A stretch of 64,000 nt of DNA from Beijerinckiaceae bacterium (GCA_027531565.1 JAPZSB010000002.1:1-64000), one strand, 5' to 3'; shown: positions 48,630 to 58,759, counted from the stretch's first letter. Made by a program: numbers and translations. Notes: generated from the sequence alone by a model not told the origin.

Positions 48630-48645
48630 AGGAGTGGAGTGAGCC

Positions 48646-49239
48646 ATGCGTCGCGCCGACATCAAGCGGGAAACCGGTGAGACGAAGATCGAGATCGGTC
48701 TCGATCTCGACGGGACCGGACGGGCGGATATCGCCACCGGGATCGGCTTTCTCGACCATATGCTGACCCTGCTGGCCCGCCACTCGATGATCGACCTGCT
48801 GGTCCGGGCCGAGGGCGACCTGCATGTCGATGACCATCACACGACGGAGGATGTCGGGATCGCACTGGGCCAGGCCTTCGCGAAGGCGCTCGGCACGAAA
48901 GCCGGCATCACGCGCTACGCCGATTGCCTGATGCCAATGGACGAGACGCTGACGCGCGTCGCGCTCGATATCTCGGGCCGGGCTTTCCTTGTCTTCAAGG
49001 TCGAGTTCCCGACGGAGAAGATCGGCACCTTCGATACCGAACTGGTGCGGGAATTCTTCCAGGCCTTCGCGTCCAATGCCGGCGTCACGCTGCATGTCGA
49101 ATGCCTGCACGGGGCAAACAGCCATCATATTGCCGAGAGCGCCTTCAAGGGCCTCGCGCGGGTGCTGCGCCTCGCGACCGAGAAGGATGCGCGCGCGGCT
49201 GACCGTGTGCCTTCGACCAAGGGGACCTTGTCCGTCTGA
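48646..49239 (+). CDS. hisB: Imidazoleglycerol-phosphate dehydratase
   Basis: Sixth step of histidine synthesis, a Mn-dependent dehydration. The 197 residues are the monofunctional form with the repeated metal-binding motifs [31 protein letters not shown] and [19 protein letters not shown] lies 6 nt before ATG. First gene of a compact his operon; overlaps the following DUF2628 gene by one base. Confidence 0.97.
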   Translation: MRRADIKRETGETKIEIGLDLDGTGRADIATGIGFLDHMLTLLARHSMIDLLVRAEGDLHVDDHHTTEDVGIALGQAFAKALGTKAGITRYADCLMPMDETLTRVALDISGRAFLVFKVEFPTEKIGTFDTELVREFFQAFASNAGVTLHVECLHGANSHHIAESAFKGLARVLRLATEKDARAADRVPSTKGTLSV

Positions 49240-49721
49240 TGGCCTGCTACACCGTTCATCTCCGGAACCGGATCGCCGATCCGGAACTCGCGCGGGAAAA
49301 GGCTGTCTTCGTCCGGGACGGCTGGAACCTCGCGGCGTTCGGGTTCGGGCCGTTCTGGCTGATCGCCAAAGGGCATGCCGTGACCGGAATCGTGGTCCTG
49401 CTGCTCCAGCTGGCGCTGCTTGGCACGGTGATCGCCCTTGGCCTGTCGCCGGGATTCCAGCTGGCGGTGATGGGTCTGATCTCGCTTTCCTGGGGTCTCG
49501 AAGGCGCCAGCCTGCGGCGCCTCGCGCTGCGGCTCTCGCGCCATCGCGAGGCCGGGCTGGTGATCGCTCCGACCGAGGACGAGGCGGAGCGTCGGTTCTT
49601 TGCCGAGGCGGAGGGTGCGGAGGCGCCCCCGCCCGCGCGGCCCGGGCCGGAAGGTTTCGTGCCGCACGGGACGACCAATCCGGTCATGGGCCTCTTTCCG
49701 CAGGCGCGAGGTCCGGCGTGA
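49239..49721 (+). CDS. DUF2628-family membrane protein in the his operon
   Basis: Small predicted inner-membrane protein of unknown function. The 160 residues show a hydrophilic N-terminal part with [28 protein letters not shown], the DUF2628 core, hydrophobic segments at about 45-67 and 70-90, and an acidic, Pro-rich C-terminal tail. It overlaps hisB by 1 bp and hisH by 4 bp, so it is an integral part of the operon, as in many alphaproteobacteria. Nothing ties it biochemically to histidine. Confidence 0.82.
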   Translation: MACYTVHLRNRIADPELAREKAVFVRDGWNLAAFGFGPFWLIAKGHAVTGIVVLLLQLALLGTVIALGLSPGFQLAVMGLISLSWGLEGASLRRLALRLSRHREAGLVIAPTEDEAERRFFAEAEGAEAPPPARPGPEGFVPHGTTNPVMGLFPQARGPA

Positions 49722-50368
49722 GGATCGCACTCATCGATTACGGCGCGGGGAACCTGCATTCCGCCGCCAAGGCCCTGATGCGCGCGCTCGACGAGACCGG
49801 CCAGCGCGGCGAGGTCATCATGGGGGCTGACCCGGAGGTGATCGCCATGGCGGACCGGATCGTCCTGCCAGGCGACGGTGCCTTCCGCGATTGCCGCGAG
49901 AGTCTCGCCGTCGTGAAGGGGCTTGAAGAGGCGCTTGACCACGCCGTCCGCGGGAAGGGGAGGCCGTTCCTCGGCATCTGCGTCGGCATGCAGCTGCTGG
50001 CGACACGCGGGCTGGAACGCGGCATCACCGCCGGGCTGGACTGGATTCCCGGGGATGTCGTGCCATTGAAGCCAGCCGATCCGGCACTGAAAGTGCCGCA
50101 TATGGGCTGGAACACGCTGGCCGAAACGGCCAGACACCCGGTTCTCGAGGGGATCGCGCTCGGACCGGACGGGCTTCACGCCTATTTCCTGCATTCGTTC
50201 CACCTGATTCCCGAGGGCACCGGGAATCTGGTTGCCACGGCGGAATATGGCGGGCCGGTCTCGGCCATTGTCGGCCGGGACACGGTGATCGGGACGCAGT
50301 TCCACCCGGAAAAAAGCCAGGTCCTCGGCGTCAAACTGCTTGCCAATTTTCTCAAATGGGCGCCATAG
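49718..50368 (+). CDS. hisH: Imidazole glycerol phosphate synthase, glutaminase subunit HisH
   Basis: Class I glutamine amidotransferase that channels ammonia to HisF. The 216 residues have the opening [13 protein letters not shown], nucleophile Cys88 in GICVGMQLL, and His196/Glu198 in [13 protein letters not shown] start at 49718 overlaps the DUF2628 stop (GTGA) with GAGG at 6 nt. Confidence 0.97.
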   Translation: MRIALIDYGAGNLHSAAKALMRALDETGQRGEVIMGADPEVIAMADRIVLPGDGAFRDCRESLAVVKGLEEALDHAVRGKGRPFLGICVGMQLLATRGLERGITAGLDWIPGDVVPLKPADPALKVPHMGWNTLAETARHPVLEGIALGPDGLHAYFLHSFHLIPEGTGNLVATAEYGGPVSAIVGRDTVIGTQFHPEKSQVLGVKLLANFLKWAP

Positions 50369-50391
50369 CGGCCCTTTCGACCGGAAGCGCC

Positions 50392-51129
50392 ATGATCCTG
50401 TACCCCGCCATCGACCTCAAGAACGGGCAATGTGTTCGCCTCAAGCAGGGCGACATGGCACAGGCCACGATCTTCAATGATGATCCGGCCGCCCAGGCGG
50501 CTGCCTTCGAGGCGCAGGGCTTCGAGGCGCTGCATGTCGTCGATCTCGACGGCGCCTTTGCGGGCTCGCCCGTCAATGCGCGGGCGGTGGAGGGCATCGT
50601 CGACCGTGTCCGGTTCCCGGTCCAGCTCGGCGGCGGCATCCGCGAGATGGCGCAGGTCGAGGCCTGGCTGACGCGTGGGATCGCGCGGGTGATCATCGGC
50701 ACCGCCGCGCTGAAGAACCCGGCCTTCGTCCGCGAGGCGGCGCGTGCCTTCCCGGGAAAGGTTGCCGTGGGGATCGACGCGCGCGATGGCCGCGTCGCCG
50801 TGGAAGGATGGGCCGAAACATCCGACCTGCTGGCCGTGGATCTCGGCCGGCGTTTCGAGGATGCCGGCGTGGCGGCGATCATCTACACCAACATCGCCCG
50901 GGATGGCATGCTCTCGGGGCTGGATTTCGAGGGGACGGTGGGGCTCGCGGAGGCGTTGAGCATTCCGGTCATCGCCTCGGGCGGGCTGGCCTCGATTGTC
51001 GATGTCGAGCGGCTGGTCTCGCCGGAATGCGCGCGGCTCGCCGGCGCCATTACCGGCCGCGCCCTCTATGACGGCCGGCTCGACCCGGCTGCGGCGCTGG
51101 CCCTGGTCAGCCGGCGGAGGGCAGCCTGA
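50392..51129 (+). CDS. hisA: ProFAR isomerase HisA
   Basis: Isomerises ProFAR to PRFAR, an Amadori rearrangement on a beta/alpha barrel. The 245 residues begin [17 protein letters not shown] (catalytic Asp8), with second catalytic Asp in [12 protein letters not shown], and phosphate-binding QLGGGIRE and ASGGLAS. ATG at 50392 has GGAAG at 5 nt; an earlier in-frame ATG at 50356 lies in the hisH end. Its stop overlaps the hisF start by one base. Confidence 0.97.
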   Translation: MILYPAIDLKNGQCVRLKQGDMAQATIFNDDPAAQAAAFEAQGFEALHVVDLDGAFAGSPVNARAVEGIVDRVRFPVQLGGGIREMAQVEAWLTRGIARVIIGTAALKNPAFVREAARAFPGKVAVGIDARDGRVAVEGWAETSDLLAVDLGRRFEDAGVAAIIYTNIARDGMLSGLDFEGTVGLAEALSIPVIASGGLASIVDVERLVSPECARLAGAITGRALYDGRLDPAAALALVSRRRAA

Positions 51130-51920
51130 TGCTGAAGAAGCGGGTCATACCCTGCCTCGACGTCAAGAATGGCCGTGTGGTCAAGGGGATCAATTTCGTC
51201 GATCTCGCCGATGTCGGCGATCCGGTCGAGAGCGCGAAGGCCTATGATGCCGCCGGCGCGGATGAATTGTGCTTCCTCGACATCACCGCCAGCCACGAAA
51301 ATCGCGGCACGCTGCTCGATGTCGTGCGGCGGACGGCCGAGAATTGCTTCATGCCGGTCACCGTCGGTGGCGGCGTGCGCGATGTCGAGGATGTGCGCGC
51401 GCTGATGCTCGCCGGTGCCGACAAGGTCTCGATCAATACCGCCGCCGTGCGGGACCCGTCGATCGTCGGCCGGGCGGCGGAGAAATTCGGCGCGCAGGCC
51501 ATCGTTGTGGCGATCGATGCCAAGAAGGTCAGCGGGGATGGAGAATCCCCGCGCTGGGAAATTTTCACCCATGGCGGCCGCAACCCCACGGGAATCGACG
51601 CCATCGGGTTTGCGCGTGCGGTCGCCGATCTCGGGGCGGGCGAGATCCTGCTGACCTCCATGGATCGCGATGGCACCAAGGCCGGGTTCGACCTCGCGCT
51701 CACACGCGCCGTCAGCGACGCGGTGACCGTGCCGGTCGTGGCGTCCGGTGGAGTCGGCACGCTGGATCATCTCGTCGAGGGGATCCGCGAGGGCGGCGCC
51801 AGCGCGGTGCTCGCGGCTTCGATCTTCCATTATGGCACGTTCTCGATCGCCGAAGCCAAGCGGCATATGGCCCGGGCGGGCCTGCCGATGCGGCTGGACG
51901 GGCTGGAGGGAACGCCGTGA
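51129..51920 (+). CDS. hisF: Imidazole glycerol phosphate synthase, cyclase subunit HisF
   Basis: Uses ammonia from HisH to make imidazole glycerol phosphate and AICAR. The 263 residues have [18 protein letters not shown] (catalytic Asp11), [14 protein letters not shown], second catalytic Asp in [13 protein letters not shown] and [12 protein letters not shown]. Coupled to hisA (1-bp overlap) and hisE (4-bp overlap). Confidence 0.98.
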   Translation: MLKKRVIPCLDVKNGRVVKGINFVDLADVGDPVESAKAYDAAGADELCFLDITASHENRGTLLDVVRRTAENCFMPVTVGGGVRDVEDVRALMLAGADKVSINTAAVRDPSIVGRAAEKFGAQAIVVAIDAKKVSGDGESPRWEIFTHGGRNPTGIDAIGFARAVADLGAGEILLTSMDRDGTKAGFDLALTRAVSDAVTVPVVASGGVGTLDHLVEGIREGGASAVLAASIFHYGTFSIAEAKRHMARAGLPMRLDGLEGTP

Positions 51921-52246
51921 GCCGGTTCACGCTCGAGAGGCTGGAAGCAATCGTCGCGGCCCGTTCGGCCGATGATCCGGCACAATCCTACACGGCGCGC
52001 CTTGCCGCCGATGGCATGCCGCGCGCAACGAAAAAGCTGGGCGAGGAAGCCGTGGAAACGGTGATCGCCGCGCTGTCCGGGGACAGGCGGGAATTGACGA
52101 AAGAGAGCGCGGATCTTCTCTATCATCTGCTCGTTGTTCTCCGGATCGGCGGGGTCGGGCTGGACGAGGTGATGGCCGAGCTCGAGGCCCGGACCGCGCA
52201 ATCCGGCCTCGCCGAGAAGGCCAGCCGGCCGGGTGGCCGGGGATAA
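51917..52246 (+). CDS. hisE: Phosphoribosyl-ATP pyrophosphatase HisE
   Basis: Second step of histidine synthesis, PR-ATP to PR-AMP. The 109 residues form an all-helical MazG-like domain: [30 protein letters not shown] and [14 protein letters not shown] with the metal-binding Glu/Asp. GTG start overlaps the hisF stop, with GGAGGG upstream. It is separate from HisI, which is not in the window. Confidence 0.96.
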   Translation: MSRFTLERLEAIVAARSADDPAQSYTARLAADGMPRATKKLGEEAVETVIAALSGDRRELTKESADLLYHLLVVLRIGGVGLDEVMAELEARTAQSGLAEKASRPGGRG

Positions 52247-52281
52247 CGCCGCGTCAGACGGCGGGAAGGGGGCGAATCACC

Positions 52282-53253
52282 ATGGATGTCGAGATCTCGA
52301 AGCTGTCGCCCGATGTCGACCTGTCACCGTTCCGCCTGTTCAGCCGCGAGGAATGGGCCTCGCTCCGCGCGGATACGCCGCTCACGCTGAGCCTCGAGGA
52401 AATCAAGGGCCTGACCTCGATCAATGACCGGCTCGGCCTCGACGAGGTGGTGGACATCTACCTGCCACTCTCGCGTCTGCTGGCCCTCTATGTCGCCGCC
52501 ACGCAGGGCCTGTTCAAGGCGACGCAGCGCTTCCTCAATGCCGGGGGGGACGCCAAGGTTCCGTACATTATCGGGGTAGCGGGGTCCGTCGCGGTCGGGA
52601 AATCCACGACGGCCCGCGTGCTCGAGAAGCTGCTGGCGCGCTGGCCGAACACGCCAAAGGTCAGCCTGGTGACCACCGACGGCTTCCTGCTGCCGAATGC
52701 CGAGTTGCGGCGGCTGGGCCTGATGGAGCGCAAGGGCTTTCCGGAAAGCTATGACACGCCGGCGCTCCTGCATTTCCTCGCGCGGATCAAGGCCGGCGAG
52801 CGCAATGTGACCGCGCCGCTCTATTCCCATCTCGTCTATGATGTGGTGCCCGGCGAGCAGATCGAAATTGACCGGCCGGACATCCTGATTGTCGAGGGGC
52901 TCAACGTGCTGCAGCCGCCAAAACTGCCGCGCGACGCGAAGCCGATCCCCTTCGTCTCGGATTACTTCGATTTCTCGATCTATATCGACGCCGAGGAAGA
53001 GTTGCTCCGGCGCTGGTATGTCGACCGGTTCATGACCCTGCGCAAGACCGCGTTCCGCAAGCCGGAAAGCTTCTTCCGCCGCTATGCGGAGATTTCCGAG
53101 GAAGAGGCGCGGCAGACGGCATTCGGCCTCTGGGACCGGATCAACCTGCCGAACCTGCGCGAGAACATCTTCCCGACGCGGCCCCGCGCCGATCTCATCC
53201 TCCGCAAGGGCAGCAACCACATGATCGAGGAAGTGGCGCTCCGGAAGCTCTGA
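52282..53253 (+). CDS. coaA: Pantothenate kinase, type I
   Basis: First committed step of coenzyme A synthesis. The 323 residues have Walker [17 protein letters not shown] (about 98-110), [36 protein letters not shown] and [11 protein letters not shown]. Lies 35 bp after hisE and ends 15 bp from the convergent PfkB kinase gene. coaE, the last CoA-pathway kinase, is also in this window at 58.8 kb. Confidence 0.97.
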   Translation: MDVEISKLSPDVDLSPFRLFSREEWASLRADTPLTLSLEEIKGLTSINDRLGLDEVVDIYLPLSRLLALYVAATQGLFKATQRFLNAGGDAKVPYIIGVAGSVAVGKSTTARVLEKLLARWPNTPKVSLVTTDGFLLPNAELRRLGLMERKGFPESYDTPALLHFLARIKAGERNVTAPLYSHLVYDVVPGEQIEIDRPDILIVEGLNVLQPPKLPRDAKPIPFVSDYFDFSIYIDAEEELLRRWYVDRFMTLRKTAFRKPESFFRRYAEISEEEARQTAFGLWDRINLPNLRENIFPTRPRADLILRKGSNHMIEEVALRKL

Positions 53254-53268
53254 GCGCCTTCTCCTTCG

Positions 53269-54267
53269 TCAGGCGAGCAGGCCGGCCTGCTGCGCAAGGT
53301 TGCGGAGGGGCTCGGCCGGGCGGGCGCCGATCTTCTGGATGACATGGCTGGCCGCGAGGGCGCCGAGCTGACCCGCCTTCTCGAAGCCCATCCCCTGCGT
53401 GTAGCCGAACAGGAAGCCGGCCGCGAAAGCGTCACCGGCGCCGGTGGCATCCACAAGCTGCTCGATCGGCCGGGCCGGAACCGTCACCGTGCGGTTGCCT
53501 TCGATCATGACGGCGCCCTGTTCGGACCGCGTGACGGCGGCGCGCTTCACATCGTTACGGAGCGCCGAGAGAGCAGTGCCGAAATCGGCGGTTTCATACA
53601 GCGCCTTCAGCTCGCTTTCGTTGGCGAAGACGAGATCGACCTCGCCACCGCGCATCAGGGCGATGAATTCCTCCCGGTAGCGGTTGACGCAGAAGGAATC
53701 CGACAGGGTCAGCGCAACCTCGCGGCCGGCGGCATGGGCCAGCTTCGCCGCCTTGCGGAAAGCGGCCTTCGCATGGGGCGGATCCCAGAGATAGCCCTCG
53801 AGATAGGTGACCCGCGCGCGGGCCACGGTGGCGGGATCGATCTCGGCTTCGGTGAGGTTCTGGCAGGCGCCGAGATAGGTATTCATCGTGCGCTCGCCAT
53901 CCGGGGTGACGAGGATGAAGCTGCGCGCCGTGGCCGGGCCATCGAGTGCGGCGGGCGTGCCGAAGGCGACGCCCGAGGCGACGATGTCATGGGCGAAAAC
54001 CTCGCCGACCGGATCGGCCTTCACGCGGCCGATAAAGGCCGCCGAACCGCCGAACGATGCGAGGCCCACCACGGTATTCGCCGCCGAACCGCCGGAAATG
54101 ATCGTGGCCGGGCCCATCGCCGCGTAAAGGCGCTCGGCCTGCGCCTCGTCGATCAGGGTCATGGAGCCCTTGGCAACGCCTTGCGCCACGAGGAAATCCT
54201 CCCCGGCCCGGGCAATCACGTCGACAATCGCGTTGCCGAGGGCGAGAACGTCGAATTCGTGGTCCAT
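53269..54267 (-). CDS. PfkB-family carbohydrate kinase, adenosine kinase-like
   Basis: Ribokinase-fold kinase. The 332 residues have the opening DVLALGNAIVDVIARAGEDFL, the Gly-rich GGSAANTVVGLASFGG and the C-terminal PfkB signature VDATGAGDAFAAGFLFGYTQG with the catalytic Asp. Similar alphaproteobacterial genes near coaA and smr are annotated as adenosine kinases; substrate cannot be proven here. ATG at 54267 has AAGGA at 6-7 nt; the frame runs on upstream without homology. Confidence 0.87.
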   Translation of the reverse strand: MDHEFDVLALGNAIVDVIARAGEDFLVAQGVAKGSMTLIDEAQAERLYAAMGPATIISGGSAANTVVGLASFGGSAAFIGRVKADPVGEVFAHDIVASGVAFGTPAALDGPATARSFILVTPDGERTMNTYLGACQNLTEAEIDPATVARARVTYLEGYLWDPPHAKAAFRKAAKLAHAAGREVALTLSDSFCVNRYREEFIALMRGGEVDLVFANESELKALYETADFGTALSALRNDVKRAAVTRSEQGAVMIEGNRTVTVPARPIEQLVDATGAGDAFAAGFLFGYTQGMGFEKAGQLGALAASHVIQKIGARPAEPLRNLAQQAGLLA

Positions 54268-54341
54268 CTGGAAATCCTTTATGGCTCGGGACGCGTCGTC
54301 CGCAGCCCCGGCCGGGTGAATGGCCGAGCAAGGCCGAGAAA

Positions 54342-54908
54342 TCAAGTGTCGCGGCGGCGGCGCAGACGGACATAAAGGGCGCCCTCGCCGCCATGCTGGC
54401 GGGCGGAGACGTCGAAACCGATGACCAGCGGCCGCAGATCGGGGTCTGCCAGCCAATGCGGGACAAGGCGGCGGAGGATGCCCCGCTCGCCGGCGAGGGA
54501 ATCGGGACCGCCGCCCTTGCCCGTGATCACGAGGAGCAGTTTCGATCCCAGCGCATGATGCCGGTGCAGGAACGCCCGGAGCGCCTGGTGGGCCTCGGCC
54601 TGGCGCATGCCGTGCAGGTCAAGCCGGCCGTCCACCTGCCGGCTGCCGCGGGAGAGATCCTTCAGGAGGCGACGCTCGACACCGGCAAGCGGAAGCAGGC
54701 GCGGGCGAAGGGGTGCCTTGGCGGGAGGGAGCAACGGAACGGCCGGAACCGGCTTCTCCTCGGGCTCCGGCACAGGCAAGGTCCGGCCGGGCATCGGCTT
54801 CGCGTTCTGCACGACATGGGCCCAGAGCGTGCGTTCTTCTGGCGTCAGCCCCCGGCGGTTGCGCCGGGCCGGTCTCGGCGGACCTTCGCCGTCCGGACGC
54901 CGCTTCAT
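54342..54908 (-). CDS. Smr-domain protein
   Basis: Small MutS-related domain protein; such domains bind or nick nucleic acids, and recent work links some to ribosome rescue. The 188 residues have a basic Pro-rich N-terminal half (1-90) and the Smr domain with DLHGMRQAEAHQALRAFL (DLHG motif) and LLVITGKGGG (TGKG motif) at about 97-185. Overlaps mltA by 4 bp. Role not assigned. Confidence 0.88.
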   Translation of the reverse strand: MKRRPDGEGPPRPARRNRRGLTPEERTLWAHVVQNAKPMPGRTLPVPEPEEKPVPAVPLLPPAKAPLRPRLLPLAGVERRLLKDLSRGSRQVDGRLDLHGMRQAEAHQALRAFLHRHHALGSKLLLVITGKGGGPDSLAGERGILRRLVPHWLADPDLRPLVIGFDVSARQHGGEGALYVRLRRRRDT

Positions 54909-56110
54909 GGCGCAACCTCGCGCGGGATCAGAACGATGAAGCGCATCGGATCCCGGAAAAGGCCGGCGCGATCCCCCGCCGCTGCGCCGGACCCGACGAA
55001 AAAGTCACCCCGCGCCGGCCCGACAATGGCGGAACCGGTATCCTGTGCGACCATCAGGCGTGCCACGCGCTGGCGACCGCCCTCGGGAACCAGCGGCGAG
55101 GCCTCGATGAAGACCGGCAGGCCATAGGGCCAGATCGACCGGTCAACCGCCAGCGAGCGGCCTGCCACAAGCGGAACGCCCGCACCGCCGATCGGTCCTT
55201 CATCCGGGGAAAGGCTCTCGTCGAGCTGGAAGAAAACATAGGAGCGGTTCTCTTCCATCAGGGCGCGGGCTTCGGCGGGATTTTCCCGAAGCCAGCCCAT
55301 CAGTTTCGCCAGCGTCATCGTTTCGAGAACCATGATGCCGCGTTCGACCAGCTTGCGGCCGATCGAGGTGTAGCGATGGCCGTTCCGGCCCGCATAACGC
55401 AGACGCCCGACGCCACCCTCGACCCAGCGCAGGCGGGCGGAGCCCTGGACCTGCGTGATGAAGAGTTCCGGTTTGTCGCGGAGCCAGGCGATTTCCAGTC
55501 CCTGCCCTGCGAGGGCTCCTGCCCAGATCGCCTTCCGGTCAGGATAGGGTTCCGGCCCACGCGGACCCTGGCGCCAGGCCTGCAGGCCTGGATCCAGCGG
55601 TGGCGGGGCAGGCTCGCCCTGCGGAACGGTGACGAGATCAGCCGGGCGGCCCAGAACCGGCTCCGGAAAGCTTTCGCGCTGCTGCCGCGAAGCCTCGAGT
55701 TCCGGCTCGTAATAGCCGGTCAGGAACCCGGACCCGCTGGCCGGGATGATCTCGACCGGGGTGAAATGGCGCTCGAAGAACTGCCGGGCGCTGCCGGACC
55801 CCGAGGACAGCGCATCCCGTTCGGCCAGTGCCCGATCGCAGGCCTGCTGCAGTGGTGCCGGCCGGGGCAGCCCGGCCCGCAAGGCCGGGATCCCTGCGGG
55901 ACAGGTACGGAGAAAGGCGGAGAAGGCTGCCGTGTGGTCGTCTGCTGCCCAACCCGGCAAGGCAGACCAGTCAAGCACGCGGGTCCGGGTGCCTTCGGGC
56001 AGCGGGGCCGACAGGACCGACCCGACAGGTTCAGCGGAGACCGACATGGACGAGAAGGCCCCGATCATCGCGGCAAGGCAGCCCGGGGCGACCTTGCCGG
56101 CCGGCTTCAT
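54905..56110 (-). CDS. mltA: Membrane-bound lytic murein transglycosylase A
   Basis: Cleaves peptidoglycan glycan strands with 1,6-anhydro product formation in the periplasm. The 401 residues have a signal peptide (about 1-26, ending SVSA), the MltA core with SGFLTGYYEPELEAS, the inserted domain, and the 3D domain at the C-terminus (about 300-390: RSYVFFQLDES, AGRSLAVDRSIWPYGLPVFIE, LMVAQDTGSAIVGPARGDFF with catalytic Asp). It lacks an obvious lipobox. Overlaps tim44-like and smr genes by 4 bp each. Confidence 0.93.
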   Translation of the reverse strand: MKPAGKVAPGCLAAMIGAFSSMSVSAEPVGSVLSAPLPEGTRTRVLDWSALPGWAADDHTAAFSAFLRTCPAGIPALRAGLPRPAPLQQACDRALAERDALSSGSGSARQFFERHFTPVEIIPASGSGFLTGYYEPELEASRQQRESFPEPVLGRPADLVTVPQGEPAPPPLDPGLQAWRQGPRGPEPYPDRKAIWAGALAGQGLEIAWLRDKPELFITQVQGSARLRWVEGGVGRLRYAGRNGHRYTSIGRKLVERGIMVLETMTLAKLMGWLRENPAEARALMEENRSYVFFQLDESLSPDEGPIGGAGVPLVAGRSLAVDRSIWPYGLPVFIEASPLVPEGGRQRVARLMVAQDTGSAIVGPARGDFFVGSGAAAGDRAGLFRDPMRFIVLIPREVAP

Positions 56111-56835
56111 TGCGCGGATTCGGTTGCCACCAGCCGCCAGTTCGGATCACGCGCCGTGGTCTCCCGGGCAAACGTCCAGATATCGACGACGTCGACCACC
56201 TTTTCCGCGTTGCCGTCGATCACCGTGCCGCCCGCATCGCGGGTGGCCGTGATCAGCTTGGACTGGAACCGTACCGTGACCTGGGCTGTCCGGCCCCGCA
56301 GGAGCGCGTCCGAAATCTCGGCCTTGTCGATCGAGACGAACTGGGTCTCGACCCGCTCGTTCCGGGTCTCGCGTTCGCGGATGGCGGCCTCGAAGCCTTC
56401 GAAGACATCCTTGGCCAGAAGATCCTTGAGCGTGCGCCGGTCGCCATTGGCAAAGGCGAGCACGATCATCTCGTAGGCCGAGCGGGCGCCTCCGACGAAT
56501 TCCTTGGGATCGAAGCTCGGATCAGCCTGCATGATGTCAAGGAGGCCTTTCTGGGCCGGGCTGTCCTTTGCCACCACGCCCTCGAGCCGGGCTTCCGGCG
56601 GCAAGGCCTCGGTCGGCGCATCGCGGCGGAGGCCGGGCAGCGGCACCACATTCGAATTGCCGTTGGCGCCGGGGCTGTTGTCCTGCTGGGGCACATCCGC
56701 CGGCGGGCGCCGGTCGAACAGGTCACGCGGCGGCTTTTCCGTGCCGGTCCGCGTGCCCAGGACGGAGCGCAGCTTGTAGATCACGAAAACGGCCAGCCCC
56801 AAAAAGACCAGCGTGAGGATATCGAAATTCTGCAT
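56107..56835 (-). CDS. Tim44-like domain inner-membrane protein
   Basis: Bacterial homologue of the mitochondrial import factor Tim44. The 242 residues have one N-terminal membrane anchor (about 5-22, ILTLVFLGLAVFVIYKL), a Pro/Asn-rich linker (about 30-85) and the Tim44/TimA domain (about 95-240: FDPKEFVGGARSAYEMIVLAFANGDRRTLKDLL, VVDIWTFARETTARDPNW). ATG at 56835 has GGAAG upstream. Position next to mltA and opposite fxsA and secB is conserved in alphaproteobacteria. Exact function in bacteria is unsettled. Confidence 0.92.
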   Translation of the reverse strand: MQNFDILTLVFLGLAVFVIYKLRSVLGTRTGTEKPPRDLFDRRPPADVPQQDNSPGANGNSNVVPLPGLRRDAPTEALPPEARLEGVVAKDSPAQKGLLDIMQADPSFDPKEFVGGARSAYEMIVLAFANGDRRTLKDLLAKDVFEGFEAAIRERETRNERVETQFVSIDKAEISDALLRGRTAQVTVRFQSKLITATRDAGGTVIDGNAEKVVDVVDIWTFARETTARDPNWRLVATESAQ

Positions 56836-56992
56836 TGGTTCTTCCCGGCAAACCGCCATCGCATCCCGCATTGGCCAGGAAACGATGTTTCCCTCCCTGT
56901 CATATAGGGCCTGTTCGCCCGCTTCGCTATCCTCTAGATGATCGCATGATTGCCGGAATTCGGCATCCCTCCTGAGGCGGCGACGGCTCGTC

Positions 56993-57475
56993 ATGCTCCG
57001 ATCGTTCTTTCCGGCCCTGCGCCCCCTGCTGATCCTGGTTGCAGGCTGGATGCTGCTCGAATTCGTCCTGCTGGAACTGCTCGCCGCGCGGCTGGGCTGG
57101 GGACTGGTTCTGGCGATCGTCAGCCTGAAGGGCGGCCTCGGCCTCATCGCACTGGTGCTGATCACGCTTCTGGCCGGACGCGCGGCCCGCGGCCGGCAGG
57201 GGCTGGACCGCATCGCCGCGCTCGGCTTCCCGATGGCTTCCGGTATCCTGATCGCATTGCCGGGCCTGATTCCGATGCTCTTCGGCATTGCGCTCTTCTC
57301 GCCGAGCCTGAGGAAGGCGGTCACCCGATGGGCGCAGCGACGCTCGGGTGCAGCCCCGGATCCGCGCCTTCTGGAACTTCCAGCCTCGGAATGGAAGGAA
57401 ATCGCGGCGAAAAAAACCCGACGCAAGGCAAAATCCGTGAAGGGCCCGCTTGAGGGGCAGCCCCCATCCGTGTAA
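56993..57475 (+). CDS. fxsA: FxsA-family membrane protein
   Basis: Inner-membrane protein; in E. coli FxsA suppresses phage T7 exclusion by the F plasmid when overproduced. The 160 residues have four hydrophobic segments (about 10-30, 33-52, 74-100), with the FxsA core RLGWGLVLAIVSLKGGLGLIAL, then a basic tail. No strong ribosome site was seen. Upstream of secB by 73 bp, the usual alphaproteobacterial pair. Confidence 0.85.
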   Translation: MLRSFFPALRPLLILVAGWMLLEFVLLELLAARLGWGLVLAIVSLKGGLGLIALVLITLLAGRAARGRQGLDRIAALGFPMASGILIALPGLIPMLFGIALFSPSLRKAVTRWAQRRSGAAPDPRLLELPASEWKEIAAKKTRRKAKSVKGPLEGQPPSV

Positions 57476-57548
57476 GCGGGGGCTCGGATCCACCCGGATT
57501 GAACGGCGCGTCGGAAACGGAGCGCCTCGCGAGAACAGGACGAAGACG

Positions 57549-58007
57549 ATGGCCGATGGCAATGGCGGCGCGCCGCATCTCGAAGCGCTTGCACAATATG
57601 TGAAGGATCTCTCCTTCGAGAATCCGAACGCTCCGCAATCGCTGCGGCCGCAGGAAACCCCGCCGAACATCTCGATCCAGGTCAATGTCAATTCGAAGCC
57701 GCTGGGCGAGGACGACTACGAGGTCGAACTGATCCTCGAGGGATCGGCCGGTGAAGGCGAGGGCATGCTGTTCCGCTTCGAGCTGAATTTTGCGGGCGTC
57801 TTCCGGCTGCTGAATATTCCGAAGGAGCATGTGAACCAGGTGCTGATGATCGAGTGCCCGCGCCTGATGTTCCCGTTCGCGCGCGCCGTGCTGGCCAATG
57901 CAGTCCGGGATGGCGGCTACCCGCCTTTCCTGCTCCAGCCGATCGATTTCGGTGGCCTCTACCAGGCGCGCATGCAGGAATTGCAGCGCGGCGGCATGAA
58001 CAGCTGA
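57549..58007 (+). CDS. secB: Protein-export chaperone SecB
   Basis: Tetrameric chaperone that keeps preproteins unfolded and delivers them to SecA. The 152 residues include the SecB core: YVKDLSFENPNAPQSL, QVNVNSKPLGEDDYEVELILEG, CPRLMFPFARAVLANAVRDGGYPPFLLQPIDFGGLY. ATG at 57549 has AGGACGA upstream; the frame is open back to 57450 without homology. Its stop codon directly abuts the convergent dnaQ stop. Confidence 0.97.
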   Translation: MADGNGGAPHLEALAQYVKDLSFENPNAPQSLRPQETPPNISIQVNVNSKPLGEDDYEVELILEGSAGEGEGMLFRFELNFAGVFRLLNIPKEHVNQVLMIECPRLMFPFARAVLANAVRDGGYPPFLLQPIDFGGLYQARMQELQRGGMNS

Positions 58008-58748
58008 TCAGCCGGATTTTGCCGTGTCGCCCGCCTGGTCGGGCGACCCGGCGAGATATTCATTCCAGAGCGCTTTCGCACCGATCTGCGCGACAAACGC
58101 GGCATGAAGCTGGCGTTCATTCTCCGTGATCCGTGGCGTGTGCTCGGAGAAGCTGAGTCGACGGTTGGCTTCGCGCACAGCGGCAACACTTCCCGTTACC
58201 GGCTCGGAGAGATCGGCAGTCAGCCCGAGGGACGACTGGCGGCCGCCAGTCAGCTCGGCATAAACCTCGGCGAGAATTTCCGAATCCAGCAGCGCGCCGT
58301 GCTTGGTCCGCCGGGAATTGTCGATTCCATAACGCTGGCACAGGGCATCCAGGGAATTCTGCTGGCCGGGATGGCGGCGCCGGGCAAGCATCAGCGTATC
58401 AATGACCCGGGTCTGGGCGATGGGCGGGTGCCCGAGGCGCTTCAGCTCGTAGTTCAGGAAGCCGATATCGAAGGCGGCATTGTGAATGACGAGCGCCGAA
58501 TCCCCGATGAAGTCGAGGAATTCCTGTGCCACATCACGGAAGACCGGCTTGTCGGCGAGAAAAGCATCCGAAAGCCCGTGAATGGCGAAGGCATCGGGTG
58601 ACATCGGCCGCTCGGGATTGAGATAGCGATGGAAGACCCGACCGGTGAGAAACCGGTTCACCATCTCGACACAGCCGATCTCGACCAGCCGGTCGCCCTT
58701 GAACGGGTCAAGTCCGGTTGTTTCGGTATCGAGCACGATCTCGCGCAT
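58008..58748 (-). CDS. dnaQ: DNA polymerase III epsilon subunit (proofreading exonuclease)
   Basis: 3'-5' proofreading exonuclease of the replicative polymerase. The 246 residues contain Exo [12 protein letters not shown], Exo [16 protein letters not shown] and Exo IIIe [14 protein letters not shown], and a C-terminal tail that binds the alpha subunit. ATG at 58748. Followed in the opposite direction by secB with zero spacing; lies 11 bp after coaE. Confidence 0.96.
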   Translation of the reverse strand: MREIVLDTETTGLDPFKGDRLVEIGCVEMVNRFLTGRVFHRYLNPERPMSPDAFAIHGLSDAFLADKPVFRDVAQEFLDFIGDSALVIHNAAFDIGFLNYELKRLGHPPIAQTRVIDTLMLARRRHPGQQNSLDALCQRYGIDNSRRTKHGALLDSEILAEVYAELTGGRQSSLGLTADLSEPVTGSVAAVREANRRLSFSEHTPRITENERQLHAAFVAQIGAKALWNEYLAGSPDQAGDTAKSG

Positions 58749-58759
58749 GCACAGGTCCT

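Noticed and set aside
48463-48645. Classical histidine attenuator
   Set aside because: The only leader frame with a start codon encodes no histidine, so a his leader peptide is not supported.
48463-49128. HslV extended far upstream into hisB
   Set aside because: The extension is antisense to hisB; GTG 48462 with AGGAG gives the expected propeptide and catalytic Thr.
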